64,000 bases of DNA from Sporomusa sp. KB1 (GCF_007830295.1 NZ_VLKC01000002.1:2330670-2394669), one strand, 5' to 3'. Counted from the stretch's first letter, positions 1 to 8,552 are shown. Numbers and translations: made by a program. Notes: a model not told the origin generated them from the letters alone.

Positions 1-115
1 AGGTCTGTCATTCGAAAGAAGTAAGGCCCCTTGAAGATTACAAGGTAGATAGGCCAGATGTGGAAGTGGAGTAATCCATGTAGCTGACTGGTACTAATAG
101 GCCGAGGACTTGACT
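1..115 (+). rRNA. 23S ribosomal RNA, 3' end (partial)
   Basis: The first 115 bases match the conserved 3' end of bacterial 23S rRNA: the helix with CCTTGAAGATTACAAGG, the GATAGGCCAGATGTGGAAG stretch and the terminal GGTACTAATAGGCCGAGGAC. The 5' part lies outside the window. The end is set near the TTGACTTAA that closes the family; the exact processing site cannot be seen. Confidence 0.95.
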
Positions 116-253
116 TAATAACCTCGTTTGCATGAAGTGCAAACATTATCAGTAAATCCTAATGTGCAGTCTTTCTTCTGTGAAGTTTTGAAGGAACATC
201 CTTCATAAAAAAGATATATTGCTAGTCGTAAGTCGACTAACAAATGTCGAATA
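116..253 (+). other. 23S-5S spacer with processing-type hairpins
   Basis: No gene is seen. The spacer holds perfect short dyads: GTTTGCA at 126-132 pairs with TGCAAAC at 138-144, TGAAGGA pairs with CCTTCA near 190-208, and TAGTCG pairs with CGACTA just before the 5S. Stems of this kind usually guide RNase cleavage of the rRNA precursor; that role is inferred. Confidence 0.5.
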
Positions 254-371
254 ATCCAGTGACGATAGCTGTGGGGTCCCACCTGTTCCCATACCGAACA
301 CAGTAGTTAAGCCCACAAACGCCGAAGGTACTTGGTTGGAAACGGCCTGGGAGATTAGGAAGTTGCTGGTT
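254..371 (+). rRNA. rrf: 5S ribosomal RNA
   Basis: About 118 nt with the typical 5S core CCCATACCGAACACAG and a closing helix in which ATCCAGTGAC at the 5' end pairs with GTTGCTGGTT at the 3' end. It follows the 23S as in most bacterial rRNA operons. The ends are placed from helix I and may be off by one or two bases. Confidence 0.93.
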
Positions 372-378
372 GAAAGAG

Positions 379-406
379 ACACCTACTTAATTGTAGGTGT
401 TTTTTT
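379..406 (+). terminator. rRNA operon terminator
   Basis: ACACCTAC pairs with GTAGGTGT around a six-base loop, followed by a run of T. It lies 8 bases after the 5S and ends the rRNA operon. Confidence 0.9.
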
Positions 407-458
407 ATTGTCATGAAGCTTAGAGAGTTCAGAGTATCCCGGGGTTGCAAAGAGTAAA

Positions 459-488
459 TAAAAAGCCCAACCTAGTAAGGTTGGACTT
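459..488 (-). terminator. terminator of the rubrerythrin gene
   Basis: An 11-bp stem (AAGTCCAACCT with AGGTTGGGCTT on the minus strand, one G-T pair) lies 19 bases past the stop codon and is followed on that strand by a T-rich stretch. Confidence 0.85.
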
Positions 489-507
489 AGTATAGATATA
501 TGTATTT

Positions 508-1002
508 TTAACCGACGGTTTTATAAGCTTGGGATTTAGCCCCACAGATAGGACATTTTTCCGGAGCTCCTTTTTCAGCAATATGGCCGCATACTGTACA
601 AATATAATAGTCATAGGTTTCAGTATTATCAATATTGGCAAGAGCCTTTTTATATAACTCAGCATGAACTTTTTCGGCTTCGTTGGCAAGAGTAAAGGTT
701 CGAACAGCTGCCGTATTATTTTCTTCTTTAGCTATTTTAATGAAGTCAGGGTACATAGATTCAAACTCATAGGTTTCACCTTCTATAGCGGACTGAAGGT
801 TTTCAGAAGTTGATTTAATTCCACCCAATGCTTTTAATTGTGCATGAGCATGAAAGGTTTCTGCTTCAGCTGCAGCCCGGAATAGTTTGGCTGCCTGGGC
901 ATGACCTTCACTGTCAGCTTGTTTGGCAAAAGCAAGATATTTACGATTGGCTTGAGATTCACCAGCAAAAGCGGTAGTAAGATTTTTATCAGTTGTACTC
1001 AT
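508..1002 (-). CDS. rbr: Rubrerythrin, peroxide-scavenging di-iron protein
   Basis: 164 aa. An N-terminal ferritin-like four-helix domain (about residues 1-130) carries the Glu/His pattern of the di-iron site (AFAGESQANR, AAEAETFHA, IEGETYEFE, NEAEKVHAE). It is followed by a short rubredoxin-like domain with CTVCG and CPICG that binds one Fe(Cys)4. Rubrerythrins reduce hydrogen peroxide to water in the cytoplasm with electrons from NAD(P)H via rubredoxin. The protein is shorter than the 191-aa Clostridium/Desulfovibrio type but has the same domain order. A strong Shine-Dalgarno sequence (TAAGGAGGGC) precedes the ATG. The gene stands alone with its own promoter and terminator, and an iron/peroxide-repressor-like box overlaps the promoter. 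Confidence 0.95.
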   Translation of the reverse strand: MSTTDKNLTTAFAGESQANRKYLAFAKQADSEGHAQAAKLFRAAAEAETFHAHAQLKALGGIKSTSENLQSAIEGETYEFESMYPDFIKIAKEENNTAAVRTFTLANEAEKVHAELYKKALANIDNTETYDYYICTVCGHIAEKGAPEKCPICGAKSQAYKTVG

Positions 1003-1037
1003 TATGAATTGCCCTCCTTAAAATTTAATAGAACATA

Positions 1038-1079
1038 TTATCTATGGATTATTATTATCTTTTTTCCTCGTTTTGTCAA
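1038..1079 (-). promoter_or_regulatory. rubrerythrin promoter with Fur/PerR-like box
   Basis: On the minus strand TTGACA (1079-1074) is followed 17 bases later by AATAAT. The -10 overlaps GATAATAATAATCC followed by ATAGATAAT (1060-1038), which resembles the GATAAT-repeat operator of Fur and PerR. Which repressor binds is not known. Confidence 0.55.
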
Positions 1080-1126
1080 TACTAGTATGTCCAAATATCT
1101 GTATTTGAGTAAAGAAAACATCTGGA

Positions 1127-1166
1127 CAAAAAAATGTGCAGCCAGTTTGCTGGCTGCACATTTTTA
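1127..1166 (-). terminator. terminator after the speD-like gene (bidirectional)
   Basis: A perfect 12-bp stem (ATGTGCAGCCAG with CTGGCTGCACAT, loop TTTG) is flanked by A-run and T-run on both sides. It begins directly at the stop codon of the minus-strand gene and would also stop plus-strand transcripts. Confidence 0.92.
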
Positions 1167-1604
1167 TTTGTTACGAAGAAAGCGCCAAACCCGGGCACTT
1201 GTATTGCGCATGCGGCGTAGAGGTGCAATGCTCACTCGTATGCGGGGCTTCATATCCTTTTGCAAACCTCGCATAATGTTGGTCATTCTAGTTTTTTCAG
1301 GCCTCAAAATTTTTTTAAAAACAGTAAGCGCTTTATCTGGACGGGTATAATCACCATAGGTGAAAATGTCAATAGCTGCGTAGCTTTGCTCTGGAAAGGT
1401 GTGAATACTCATATGGCTTTGTCCTAGCAAGGCAATGACTGTCAGACCTTGAGGCTCAGTTTGATGACCAACTAAATCTAGTAATGTCAGGTTCGTTTCT
1501 TTGATTGCCGCCAGCATAGCAGTCTTAATAAATTCGAGGTTATTAAGATGGTCATAGTTACAGCCGTACATATCGATGGTTAGATGTCTTCCAATGGATG
1601 TCAT
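1164..1604 (-). CDS. speD: S-adenosylmethionine decarboxylase homologue (SpeD/SpeH), Cys83 replaced by Tyr
   Basis: 146 aa from the ATG preceded by AAGGGGCGA; a longer frame reaches 1658 but has no ribosome binding site. The family makes a pyruvoyl-dependent enzyme that self-cleaves before a Ser and decarboxylates S-adenosylmethionine for spermidine synthesis. GQSHMSIHTFPE aligns without gaps to the Thermotoga enzyme and keeps Ser63 (pyruvoyl) and His68 (processing). The residue before the cleavage Ser is Gln62 rather than Glu, and the proton-donor Cys83 is Tyr (FTYGD instead of FTCGD). No speE is next to it. It could be a decarboxylase with another substrate or an inactive homologue; processing seems possible, normal AdoMet decarboxylation doubtful. 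Confidence 0.85.
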   Translation of the reverse strand: MTSIGRHLTIDMYGCNYDHLNNLEFIKTAMLAAIKETNLTLLDLVGHQTEPQGLTVIALLGQSHMSIHTFPEQSYAAIDIFTYGDYTRPDKALTVFKKILRPEKTRMTNIMRGLQKDMKPRIRVSIAPLRRMRNTSARVWRFLRNK

Positions 1605-1815
1605 GATGGCTCGCCCCTTTATGAAAAATCGTGAGTATATACAGCGGTAAATGAGCAAATTTTCACGTTATATCAGAAAAACGGCGATTTAAAGAGATTT
1701 GGCAAATGTTTTCTAATATAATTTAAGATTTATACAATTATACATTATATTTATAATGGTCAAGAATGTAAATAGTTATTTAATGATTTTGAAAAAAACA
1801 TTAAATAATTTTTTA

Positions 1816-1834
1816 GATAATGATAATTATTGCT
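1816..1834 (+). promoter_or_regulatory. Fur/PerR-like box upstream of the flavodiiron gene
   Basis: GATAATGATAATTATTGCT matches 15 of 19 positions of the classical Fur box GATAATGATAATCATTATC. It lies 82 bases before the flavodiiron start codon. A PerR box fits slightly less well. The surrounding 1659-1915 is AT-rich and holds no other feature I can support. Confidence 0.5.
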
Positions 1835-1915
1835 ATCAGATAATTATTTAGGAATTATTTAGATGAATAACGAAGAAACTAAAAAAAGCATTGTCGTACA
1901 AGGAGTGGATAGTAA

Positions 1916-3100
1916 ATGAATACTGTTAAACTATCTGAGAGTGTGTATTATGTTGGTGCAGTCGATTGGAATCTTCGTGATTTTCACGGTTATACTACGC
2001 CACGGGGGGTAACATATAATTCATACCTTATTATCGACGAAAAGGTATGTCTAATTGATACAGTTAAAGCCCCCTTTGCCCAGGAACTGCTGGAGCGCAT
2101 CAGCCAAATTATTGACCCTGGTAAAATTGACTATGTTATTACTAATCACATTGAACCAGATCATTCCAGTGGTTTGCCGACAGTAATGACTAGGGCGCCA
2201 CAGGCTAAGGTACTATTAACTGAACAGGGGCGTACTGGTATTATCAAACATTACCAGAAAAATTATGAGTTTCAGGTGGTTAAAGAAGGCGATGTGCTCA
2301 ACCTTGGCCGCAACAAGCTGCAGTTTGTACCTGTACCCATGTTGCATTGGCCTGATTCGATGCTTAGTTATCTAACAGGCGAACAAATTTTGTTTTCTAA
2401 TGATGCCTTTGGGCAGCATATATCTACAACAAAACGTTTCGATGATGAGAATGAATTGCCTGAACTGATTTATGAGGCAGAGAAATATTACGCGAACATT
2501 CTTCAGCCCTTTGGCAAGATGGTAGTAAAGGCTGTAAATAAGCTTAACGAGCTGCCAATTAAGATTATTGCTCCCAGCCATGGAGTTGTGTGGCGTAAGC
2601 ATATCCCTGATATTGTAGCTAAATATCAGGATTGGGGTCATGGTAAAACGGTGGGGAAAGTGGTTATTGCTTATGATAGTATGTGGGGCAGTACTGAACG
2701 CATGGCCCGTCAAATGCTAGATGGTGTTGCAAGTACTGGTGTTACAGGCAAGCTGTACAAGCTATCGGTAGCTGACCGGAGCGAGGTTGTTCGGGATATG
2801 CTGGAGGCAGGTGGCGTGCTGATTGGTTCACCGACGTTAAATAATGGCATGATGCCTACGGTGGGAGCACTAATGACCTATCTCAAGGGCTTGCGGCCAG
2901 CAGGGAAAATCGGGGCTGCGTTTGGTGCCTACGGCTGGGGTGGCGGTGCGCAAAAGGCGATTGAGGAGATGCTAAGTAGCAGCGGGATAGCTTGGGAGCA
3001 GCCTGGCTTATCGCTTAAATGGGTACCTGATGCGGCTGAAATGGATAAGTGCTTTGAATTTGGCCGCGAGTTTGCAAACAAATTATTGAATAAGATATAA
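1916..3100 (+). CDS. fprA: Flavodiiron protein (A-type flavoprotein), oxygen/NO reductase
   Basis: 394 aa. Residues 1-250 form the metallo-beta-lactamase-like domain with the di-iron ligand motif HIEPDH (residues 78-83) and further ligands in MLHWPDS, SNDAFG and PSHGVVW. Residues from about 252 form a flavodoxin domain that starts AYDSMWGSTERMA and binds FMN. These cytoplasmic enzymes reduce oxygen to water, or nitric oxide to nitrous oxide, in anaerobes, with electrons from rubredoxin or coenzyme F420. Length and domain order are normal for the two-domain class. The start is fixed by AAGGAGTGGA nine bases before the ATG. It fits with the nearby rubrerythrin as oxygen defence and shares a GATAAT-type operator with it. 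Confidence 0.95.
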   Translation: MNTVKLSESVYYVGAVDWNLRDFHGYTTPRGVTYNSYLIIDEKVCLIDTVKAPFAQELLERISQIIDPGKIDYVITNHIEPDHSSGLPTVMTRAPQAKVLLTEQGRTGIIKHYQKNYEFQVVKEGDVLNLGRNKLQFVPVPMLHWPDSMLSYLTGEQILFSNDAFGQHISTTKRFDDENELPELIYEAEKYYANILQPFGKMVVKAVNKLNELPIKIIAPSHGVVWRKHIPDIVAKYQDWGHGKTVGKVVIAYDSMWGSTERMARQMLDGVASTGVTGKLYKLSVADRSEVVRDMLEAGGVLIGSPTLNNGMMPTVGALMTYLKGLRPAGKIGAAFGAYGWGGGAQKAIEEMLSSSGIAWEQPGLSLKWVPDAAEMDKCFEFGREFANKLLNKI

Positions 3101-3106
3101 ATGATT

Positions 3107-3135
3107 AGGCAGTGCTGCTAGAGCGCTGCCTTTCT
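3107..3135 (+). terminator. terminator after the flavodiiron gene
   Basis: AGGCAGTGCT pairs with AGCGCTGCCT (one G-T pair) around a 5-base loop, followed by a short T-rich tail. Confidence 0.6.
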
Positions 3136-3194
3136 ACATACTGTGCCTGTTGTGGAGCACACTAGTATAAAGGGACTAAAATTTAGGAGGCAGA

Positions 3195-3725
3195 ATGAAT
3201 ACCCTTCATCACGGGTTTTGGATTTATTTTTTTACAAGACATCATCCTAAGGTGTGGCAGTTTGTCTTTGGTGCTATGCTGCCAGACTATATTTACGTGG
3301 TGCTTTTAGGCTTGTTGTTGCATAAAGACTATGTGACTTGGTCTGAGCTTGGCAGCTTAGGACCAGACGTGCTGATGAGCCTTGTACCCCTCTTTCCGTG
3401 GGTGACAAAAATTGATCTAATAGGTCATTCTGTACTAATTTGGTTTACTGCATTAGTCGCAAGTTTGTTACCTGGAATAAAAAAATTTCAGGCGTTCATT
3501 ATTGGCTGGGGTACACATTTACTAATAGACGCTCTTACGCATGGCGCATACTCGAACTTTTATCTTTTTCCTTTAAGAGCGAATACGGTGGAAAGTCCAG
3601 TATCTTATTGGGAACATAATCACTGGTTTCGGGAATATAGGCTCATAAATACCTGTCTGATGGCAGCCGCAGCTATTTATATGTTTTGGGAATGGTGGAA
3701 AAGACGAAAACGAATGAGGAGATAA
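3195..3725 (+). CDS. Membrane protein of the YdjM/DUF457 metal-dependent hydrolase-like family
   Basis: 176 aa with about four hydrophobic segments (near residues 25-45, 55-70, 78-95 and 150-167) and a basic C-terminus (RRKRMRR). Conserved polar residues sit in family-like places: HHGFW near the start, DLIGHS in the middle and GTHLLIDALTHG before the third quarter, with a late EHNHWF. This His/Asp pattern is typical of small membrane proteins annotated as metal-dependent hydrolases (DUF457/YdjM) or zinc-dependent phospholipase-like proteins. Substrate and reaction are unknown. AGGAGG precedes the ATG by 7 bases. It is transcribed alone, between a terminator and the ctsR promoter. Confidence 0.6.
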   Translation: MNTLHHGFWIYFFTRHHPKVWQFVFGAMLPDYIYVVLLGLLLHKDYVTWSELGSLGPDVLMSLVPLFPWVTKIDLIGHSVLIWFTALVASLLPGIKKFQAFIIGWGTHLLIDALTHGAYSNFYLFPLRANTVESPVSYWEHNHWFREYRLINTCLMAAAAIYMFWEWWKRRKRMRR

Positions 3726-3865
3726 GGATAACTAATAGAGATTACAGCTAAAACCTTATGATTTTCAAGTAGTTGGAAGACGAATAATGTCTGATTGAGA
3801 AATAGTTATAAACAAGGAGATATTCGTCAATAATCGTTATGTAGTAACTCAGAAGCTGGAATTTC

Positions 3866-3883
3866 GCAATACAGTAGTATTGC
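3866..3883 (+). repeat. perfect dyad overlapping the ctsR -35 region
   Basis: GCAATAC, a four-base centre AGTA and GTATTGC form a perfect 7+7 inverted repeat whose right arm covers the first bases of the ctsR -35 box. There is no T-run, so it is not a terminator; an operator is possible. Confidence 0.4.
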
Positions 3884-3908
3884 ATTAAAAAAAAAAATAA
3901 AATAAAAT
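3880..3908 (+). promoter_or_regulatory. ctsR operon promoter with an all-A/T spacer
   Basis: TTGCAT (3880-3885) and TAAAAT (3903-3908) are 17 bases apart. Of the 17 spacer bases 15 are A, including a run of eleven (3887-3897). The CtsR box lies just downstream, near the expected start of transcription. Confidence 0.6.
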
Positions 3909-3915
3909 AAAATAA

Positions 3916-3940
3916 AGTCAAAAAGTCAATTAAAGTCAAA
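3916..3940 (+). promoter_or_regulatory. CtsR operator
   Basis: Three AGTCAA heptads begin at 3916, 3924 and 3934. The second and third (AGTCAAT, three bases, AGTCAAA) have the heptad-N3-heptad spacing of the CtsR box GGTCAAA-N3-GGTCAAA. It sits between the promoter and the ctsR start, so it fits autorepression of the heat-shock operon. Confidence 0.8.
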
Positions 3941-3962
3941 ATAGAAGTAGGGAGGTGGGAAT

Positions 3963-4415
3963 TTGAAGAATTTGGCCGATGTGATTGAACAATGGATTTT
4001 GCATCAGATGGCAAGCGAGCAAGACGAAATCATTATCTTGCGGCGAAACGAAATGGCAGAAGAGCTTGCCTGTGCTCCTTCGCAAATCACATATGTGCTC
4101 AGTACTCGTTTTACTATTGAGCGCGGCTTTATTGTTGAATCCCGACGCGGTTCCGGTGGTTTTGTCCGGATTGCCCGCATCCCAGTGCAAACTATTGTAT
4201 ATCAAGATGCCGCCAATCAAATTAATGAATCGATAAGTTTAGAAGAAGTAAAAGCCATCGTCGCCCGTTTGCGAAGCCATAATCTTATGACTAATCGCGA
4301 GGCCGCACTTGTATGTAAGTGTTTTGCGATGCTGTATGACCAGATTCCCCCAAAGGAACGGGTACCGTTGTTAAAATCATTATTGATGACCTTAGCTAGC
4401 CAAAATGAAGGATGA
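3963..4415 (+). CDS. ctsR: Transcriptional repressor CtsR
   Basis: 150 aa. Start is a TTG preceded by GGGAGGTGGG. The N-terminal winged helix (about residues 1-70) includes CAPSQITYVLSTRFT and the basic glycine-rich wing ESRRGSGGFVRI that reaches the DNA minor groove and senses heat. The C-terminal part is the four-helix dimer domain, target of McsB. CtsR represses class III heat-shock genes (clp and its own operon) until heat or McsB/McsA relieves it. It is the first gene of ctsR-mcsA-mcsB-clpC and has its own operator upstream. Confidence 0.96.
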   Translation: MKNLADVIEQWILHQMASEQDEIIILRRNEMAEELACAPSQITYVLSTRFTIERGFIVESRRGSGGFVRIARIPVQTIVYQDAANQINESISLEEVKAIVARLRSHNLMTNREAALVCKCFAMLYDQIPPKERVPLLKSLLMTLASQNEG

Positions 4416-4432
4416 GTACGGAGGCAAAGATT

Positions 4433-4969
4433 ATGTTATGTGATGAATGTCAAAAAGAGCCCGCCTGTGTGCACATTACTAAAGTAATAAACCAGCAAAA
4501 GATTGAGAAACATTTGTGTGAGCAGTGTGCGCAAAAAGCAGGCGAAATCATGAGTAAGGGGATAATTTTTGGCAGTAAGTTTTCTATCCACGATTTTCTG
4601 AAAGAAATGTTTGATTATACATTGACAGAGAATACCTGCCCTACACTTGAACCTGTCTGTTCAGACTGTGGTCTTAGCTATAGTGAGTTTTGCCAAAGCG
4701 GCAAATTTGGCTGTAGTGGCTGTTACCAGGCCTTTGCGGGGCAATTGGAGCCGCTGATTAAGCGTATTCACGGGACGGTAGAGCACACTGGCAAAATACC
4801 TAAACGAGGCGGCAGGCGCTTAGGTGTGGAACAACAGATTAAGCGTCTACGTCATAAGTTGGAGCAACATGTTACTCGCGAAGAGTATGAGCTGGCAGCT
4901 CAACTTAGAGATGAAATAAAAGTAATGGAGAAACAGCTTGTTGCTGGTTCTGACGCCAGCCAAGAGTAA
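4433..4969 (+). CDS. mcsA: McsA, zinc-finger activator of the arginine kinase McsB
   Basis: 178 aa from the ATG at 4433, chosen because GGAGG ends 8 bases before it. An in-frame ATG at 4412 overlaps the ctsR stop but has no ribosome binding site. CXXC pairs CDEC, CEQC, CSDC and CSGC form the zinc-binding modules. The C-terminus (about residues 138-172) is a UVR-type coiled coil (REEYELAAQLRDEIKVMEKQ). McsA binds and stimulates McsB and modulates CtsR in the stress response. It is cotranscribed with ctsR and mcsB. Confidence 0.94.
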   Translation: MLCDECQKEPACVHITKVINQQKIEKHLCEQCAQKAGEIMSKGIIFGSKFSIHDFLKEMFDYTLTENTCPTLEPVCSDCGLSYSEFCQSGKFGCSGCYQAFAGQLEPLIKRIHGTVEHTGKIPKRGGRRLGVEQQIKRLRHKLEQHVTREEYELAAQLRDEIKVMEKQLVAGSDASQE

Positions 4970-4983
4970 GGGAGGGATGCCAG

Positions 4984-6054
4984 ATGGATTATATCTTAAA
5001 AAACCTGTTAAGTCAGCCACTTACGCCCTGGCTCAGCGGCTTAGGACCTGAAGGTGAGATTGTGCTTTCCAGCCGGATTCGTCTAGCTCGCAACCTTAAA
5101 AGCCAGCCCTTTCCCGGGCGGGCCTCAGACGCTAAGCTTGGTGAAATCATGGCTGAGATCAAAGCTGTTCCAGCCGAGCTTATGGCAGATGACGGGCATG
5201 AATATGCGTTTATCGAGCTTGAAAAGTTATCACCGTTGGCTAGATATGTGCTTGTGGAAAAACATATTGTTAGTCCTAACCATGTTGCCGATCCTAAGAA
5301 TCGGGCACTTGTTGTCCGCGATGATGCCAGTGTTAGTATTATGGTAAATGAAGAAGATCACCTACGGCTGCAATGTCTGGAGGCGGGTCTTAACCTGACA
5401 GAAGCCTTTACGCAAGCGAATACGGTGGATGATATTATTGAGGCCAAACATGGTCTGGCTTTTATGGAGCATATTGGTTATTTGACTGCCTGCCCTACCA
5501 ATATTGGTACTGGCTTACGGGCATCAGTTATGGTTCATTTGCCAGCGTTGTCATTAACCAAGCAAATGGGGACAATGGTGGCTATTGCCACACGGTTAGG
5601 GCTGACTGTGCGTGGGTTATATGGTGAAGGCACAGAGGCAACAGGTAACATTTTTCAGATATCAAACCAGGTTACCTTAGGCCGTAGTGAACAGGATATT
5701 ATCAATAACCTTAATAGTGTCGTAAAGCAGATTGTTGATAAGGAACGCATGGCGAGGAGCCTGTTAATTAATGAAACACCAGATGTGCTTGCTGACAGGG
5801 TGTGGCGGGCCTATGGCGTGTTGCGCTACGCACAAAGTCTGTCAGCATCAGAAGCCTTGGCGCTATTAAGCGAGGTACGACTGGGGATTGATCTGGGTGT
5901 TATTGATGAGGCGCTTCCCGCGGTATTTAATCAGTTACTGGTAACGACCCGGCCTAATTTTCTGCAAAATCTGTCGGGAGAGGTAGCGTTAAATCAAGCA
6001 GAAAGCAACAAATTGCGGGCTAAATTAGTTCGTTTAAGTTTACGAGGAAACTAA
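4984..6054 (+). CDS. mcsB: Protein arginine kinase McsB
   Basis: 356 aa, the usual length. It has the phosphagen kinase catalytic fold with VLSSRIRLARNL near the start, the signature VNEEDHLRLQ (about residues 120-130) and the nucleotide-binding arginines in the RASVMVHLP and GEGTEATGNIFQISNQ regions. It phosphorylates arginines on CtsR and on misfolded proteins, marking them for ClpC-ClpP. The ATG follows AGGGAGGGATGCC, and the gene begins 14 bases after mcsA. Confidence 0.96.
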   Translation: MDYILKNLLSQPLTPWLSGLGPEGEIVLSSRIRLARNLKSQPFPGRASDAKLGEIMAEIKAVPAELMADDGHEYAFIELEKLSPLARYVLVEKHIVSPNHVADPKNRALVVRDDASVSIMVNEEDHLRLQCLEAGLNLTEAFTQANTVDDIIEAKHGLAFMEHIGYLTACPTNIGTGLRASVMVHLPALSLTKQMGTMVAIATRLGLTVRGLYGEGTEATGNIFQISNQVTLGRSEQDIINNLNSVVKQIVDKERMARSLLINETPDVLADRVWRAYGVLRYAQSLSASEALALLSEVRLGIDLGVIDEALPAVFNQLLVTTRPNFLQNLSGEVALNQAESNKLRAKLVRLSLRGN

Positions 6055-6092
6055 TGCAAAAACAAGATGAAGGCGTAAGGAGGTAAGTACTT

Positions 6093-8552
6093 ATGTTTAA
6101 TAGATTTACAGACAGAGCTCGTAAGGTATTAATATTGGCACAGCAGGAGGCGGCCAAATATGGTCATGGCTACATCGGCACTGAGCATTTATTGCTGGGG
6201 CTGCTGCGGGAAGGTGAAGGAGTGGCTGCCAAAGCCTTGAGTTCATTGGGTTTGGAAATAGCTGCCGTCCGGGTACAGGTGGAAAACATTCTTGGTACGG
6301 GTCAGCAGCAGACCAGTGATATTGGCTATACGCCGCGAGCTAAAAAGGTCATTGAATTAGCGATGGAAGAGGCGTTGCGTCTAGGTCATAATTATGTGGG
6401 GACAGAACATATTCTTCTTGGACTCATCCGCGAGGGTGAAGGTATTGCAGCGCAAGTTCTAACAGGAATGGGCGTAGATATTAATCTTATGCGGCAGCGG
6501 GTCATTGAAATGTTGGGTGGGTATTCGATGTCCGGCCAGGCACCACAGCCAAAATCCACAACCAATGGCGGTCAAGCGTCATCAGGTAGTAATGGAACAC
6601 CGCTTTTAGATGAATTTGGTCGCGATCTCAATAAGATGTCTCAGGCAGGAAAAATTGATCCGGTGATTGGCCGTGCTGCCGAGATTGAGAGGGTAATTCA
6701 AATTCTTTTACGGCGCACTAAGAATAATCCGGTGCTTATCGGTGAACCTGGGGTTGGTAAAACAGCCATTGCCGAGGGTCTAGCAAAACGCATTGTTGAG
6801 GGTCAGATGCCGGAAATTTTGCGTAACAAACGGGTGGTCTCGCTTAATATGGCATCTATGGTTGCTGGCACCAAGTATCGCGGTGAATTCGAAGAACGCC
6901 TAAAAAAAGTAATTGATGAAATTCGGGAAGCCGGTAATGTAGTCTTGTTTATTGATGAATTGCATACTCTCATCGGCGCTGGGGCTGCGGAGGGAGCCAT
7001 TGATGCTGCTAATATTTTAAAACCAGCGTTGGCGAGGGGGGAACTGCAGGTCATTGGAGCTACCACACTTAATGAGTATAAAAAATATATTGAGAAAGAT
7101 TCCGCCTTGGAACGGCGTTTCCAGCCGATCACTGTGGGTGAGCCTAGTGTTGAAGATGCCATTGACATCTTAAAAGGCATAAGAGATAAATATGAGGCTT
7201 TTCACCGGGCACAAATTACCGATGAAGCTATTGAGGCAGCGGTAAGGCTTTCGCATCGCTATATTTCTGATCGCTTTTTGCCAGATAAAGCCATTGATCT
7301 TATGGATGAAGCAGCTTCACGCGTACGGCTACAATCATTTTCTATTCCTCCTGATATCAAGGAGGTGGAAAAACGGTTTGAGCAAGTGCGGACAGAAAAG
7401 GAAGCAGCTATTGCAGCGCAGGAGTTTGAACGGGCAGCAAACCTGCGCGATATGGAACAGCAAATTCGCGAAGAACTGGAAACCAAGCAAAAAGAGGCTA
7501 AACAGCGTGGTAATGAACGCATCGTTGTCGCGGCTGATGATATTGCCCATGTAGTTGCTACCTGGACTCGGATTCCGGTTAAAAAATTAGCTGAAGAAGA
7601 ATCCGAACGGTTACTCAAGTTAGAAGAAATTCTGCATAATCGGGTAATTGGCCAGCATCAGGCGGTGCAGGCGATAGCCAAAGCGGTACGCCGCGCTCGG
7701 GCTGGTCTCAAAGATCCTAAACGGCCGATTGGCTCTTTCCTGTTCCTGGGGCCGACAGGGGTTGGTAAAACAGAACTGTCTCGCGCTTTAGCGGAAGCGC
7801 TATTTGGCGATGAAACAGCCATGATTCGCCTGGATATGTCTGAGTACATGGAAAAACATACGGTATCACGCCTTGTTGGTGCACCTCCCGGCTATGTTGG
7901 TTATGAAGAAGGTGGTCAGTTAACTGACGCTATTCGGCGCAAGCCTTATGCGGTTATTCTTCTGGATGAGATTGAAAAGGCTCATTATGACGTATTCAAT
8001 ATGCTGCTACAAGTACTGGAAGATGGTCGTTTGACCGATAGCCAGGGACGGACAGTTGATTTTAAAAATACCGTTATTATCATGACATCAAATGTTGGTT
8101 CCCAGCATTTAAAGAAGGATGCCGCTGGTTTGGGCTTCTTATCTGAAGAAAGAGCTAAGGCTAACGAAGGCGAAGCAGCCAAAACGCGGGTGCTTGACGA
8201 GGTTAAGCGGATATTTAGACCAGAATTTTTAAATCGCATTGATGAGATTATAGTTTTCAGTAGTCTGACAGACGAAGACTTGAAACAGATAGTAGAAATT
8301 ATGCTTAAAGAGGTAGCCAGTCGTTTGTCAGTGGCTAATTTAAGCTTGGAGTTAACCGAGGCAGCCAAAAATGAGCTATTAAAAGAGGGACGTGACCATG
8401 CTTTTGGCGCCCGACCGCTACGCCGTGCTATTCAAAAACTGATTGAAGATGAAGTTTCGGAGCTGATTATCCGTCAAACCATCGCCGCCGGTGATACGGT
8501 AGTAGTTGAAACTGACGACAGTGGTAAATTAAATTTTGCCAAGAAAGCTTGA
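6093..8552 (+). CDS. clpC: AAA+ unfoldase ClpC
   Basis: 819 aa. Two Clp N-terminal repeats (about 1-145) are followed by AAA+ domain 1 with Walker A GEPGVGKT, an M-domain with a UVR-like coiled coil ([14 protein letters not shown], about 425-460), AAA+ domain 2 with GPTGVGKT, and a C-terminal D2-small domain. ClpC unfolds substrates, including phosphoarginine-tagged ones bound at its N-domain, and feeds them to ClpP. It is the last gene of the CtsR operon, 38 bases after mcsB, with AAGGAGGTAAG before the ATG and a terminator after the stop. Confidence 0.97.
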   Translation: MFNRFTDRARKVLILAQQEAAKYGHGYIGTEHLLLGLLREGEGVAAKALSSLGLEIAAVRVQVENILGTGQQQTSDIGYTPRAKKVIELAMEEALRLGHNYVGTEHILLGLIREGEGIAAQVLTGMGVDINLMRQRVIEMLGGYSMSGQAPQPKSTTNGGQASSGSNGTPLLDEFGRDLNKMSQAGKIDPVIGRAAEIERVIQILLRRTKNNPVLIGEPGVGKTAIAEGLAKRIVEGQMPEILRNKRVVSLNMASMVAGTKYRGEFEERLKKVIDEIREAGNVVLFIDELHTLIGAGAAEGAIDAANILKPALARGELQVIGATTLNEYKKYIEKDSALERRFQPITVGEPSVEDAIDILKGIRDKYEAFHRAQITDEAIEAAVRLSHRYISDRFLPDKAIDLMDEAASRVRLQSFSIPPDIKEVEKRFEQVRTEKEAAIAAQEFERAANLRDMEQQIREELETKQKEAKQRGNERIVVAADDIAHVVATWTRIPVKKLAEEESERLLKLEEILHNRVIGQHQAVQAIAKAVRRARAGLKDPKRPIGSFLFLGPTGVGKTELSRALAEALFGDETAMIRLDMSEYMEKHTVSRLVGAPPGYVGYEEGGQLTDAIRRKPYAVILLDEIEKAHYDVFNMLLQVLEDGRLTDSQGRTVDFKNTVIIMTSNVGSQHLKKDAAGLGFLSEERAKANEGEAAKTRVLDEVKRIFRPEFLNRIDEIIVFSSLTDEDLKQIVEIMLKEVASRLSVANLSLELTEAAKNELLKEGRDHAFGARPLRRAIQKLIEDEVSELIIRQTIAAGDTVVVETDDSGKLNFAKKA

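Noticed and set aside
901..1350. 149-aa plus-strand frame across the rbr-speD gap
   Set aside because: It overlaps two good minus-strand genes and a bidirectional terminator and looks like no protein family.
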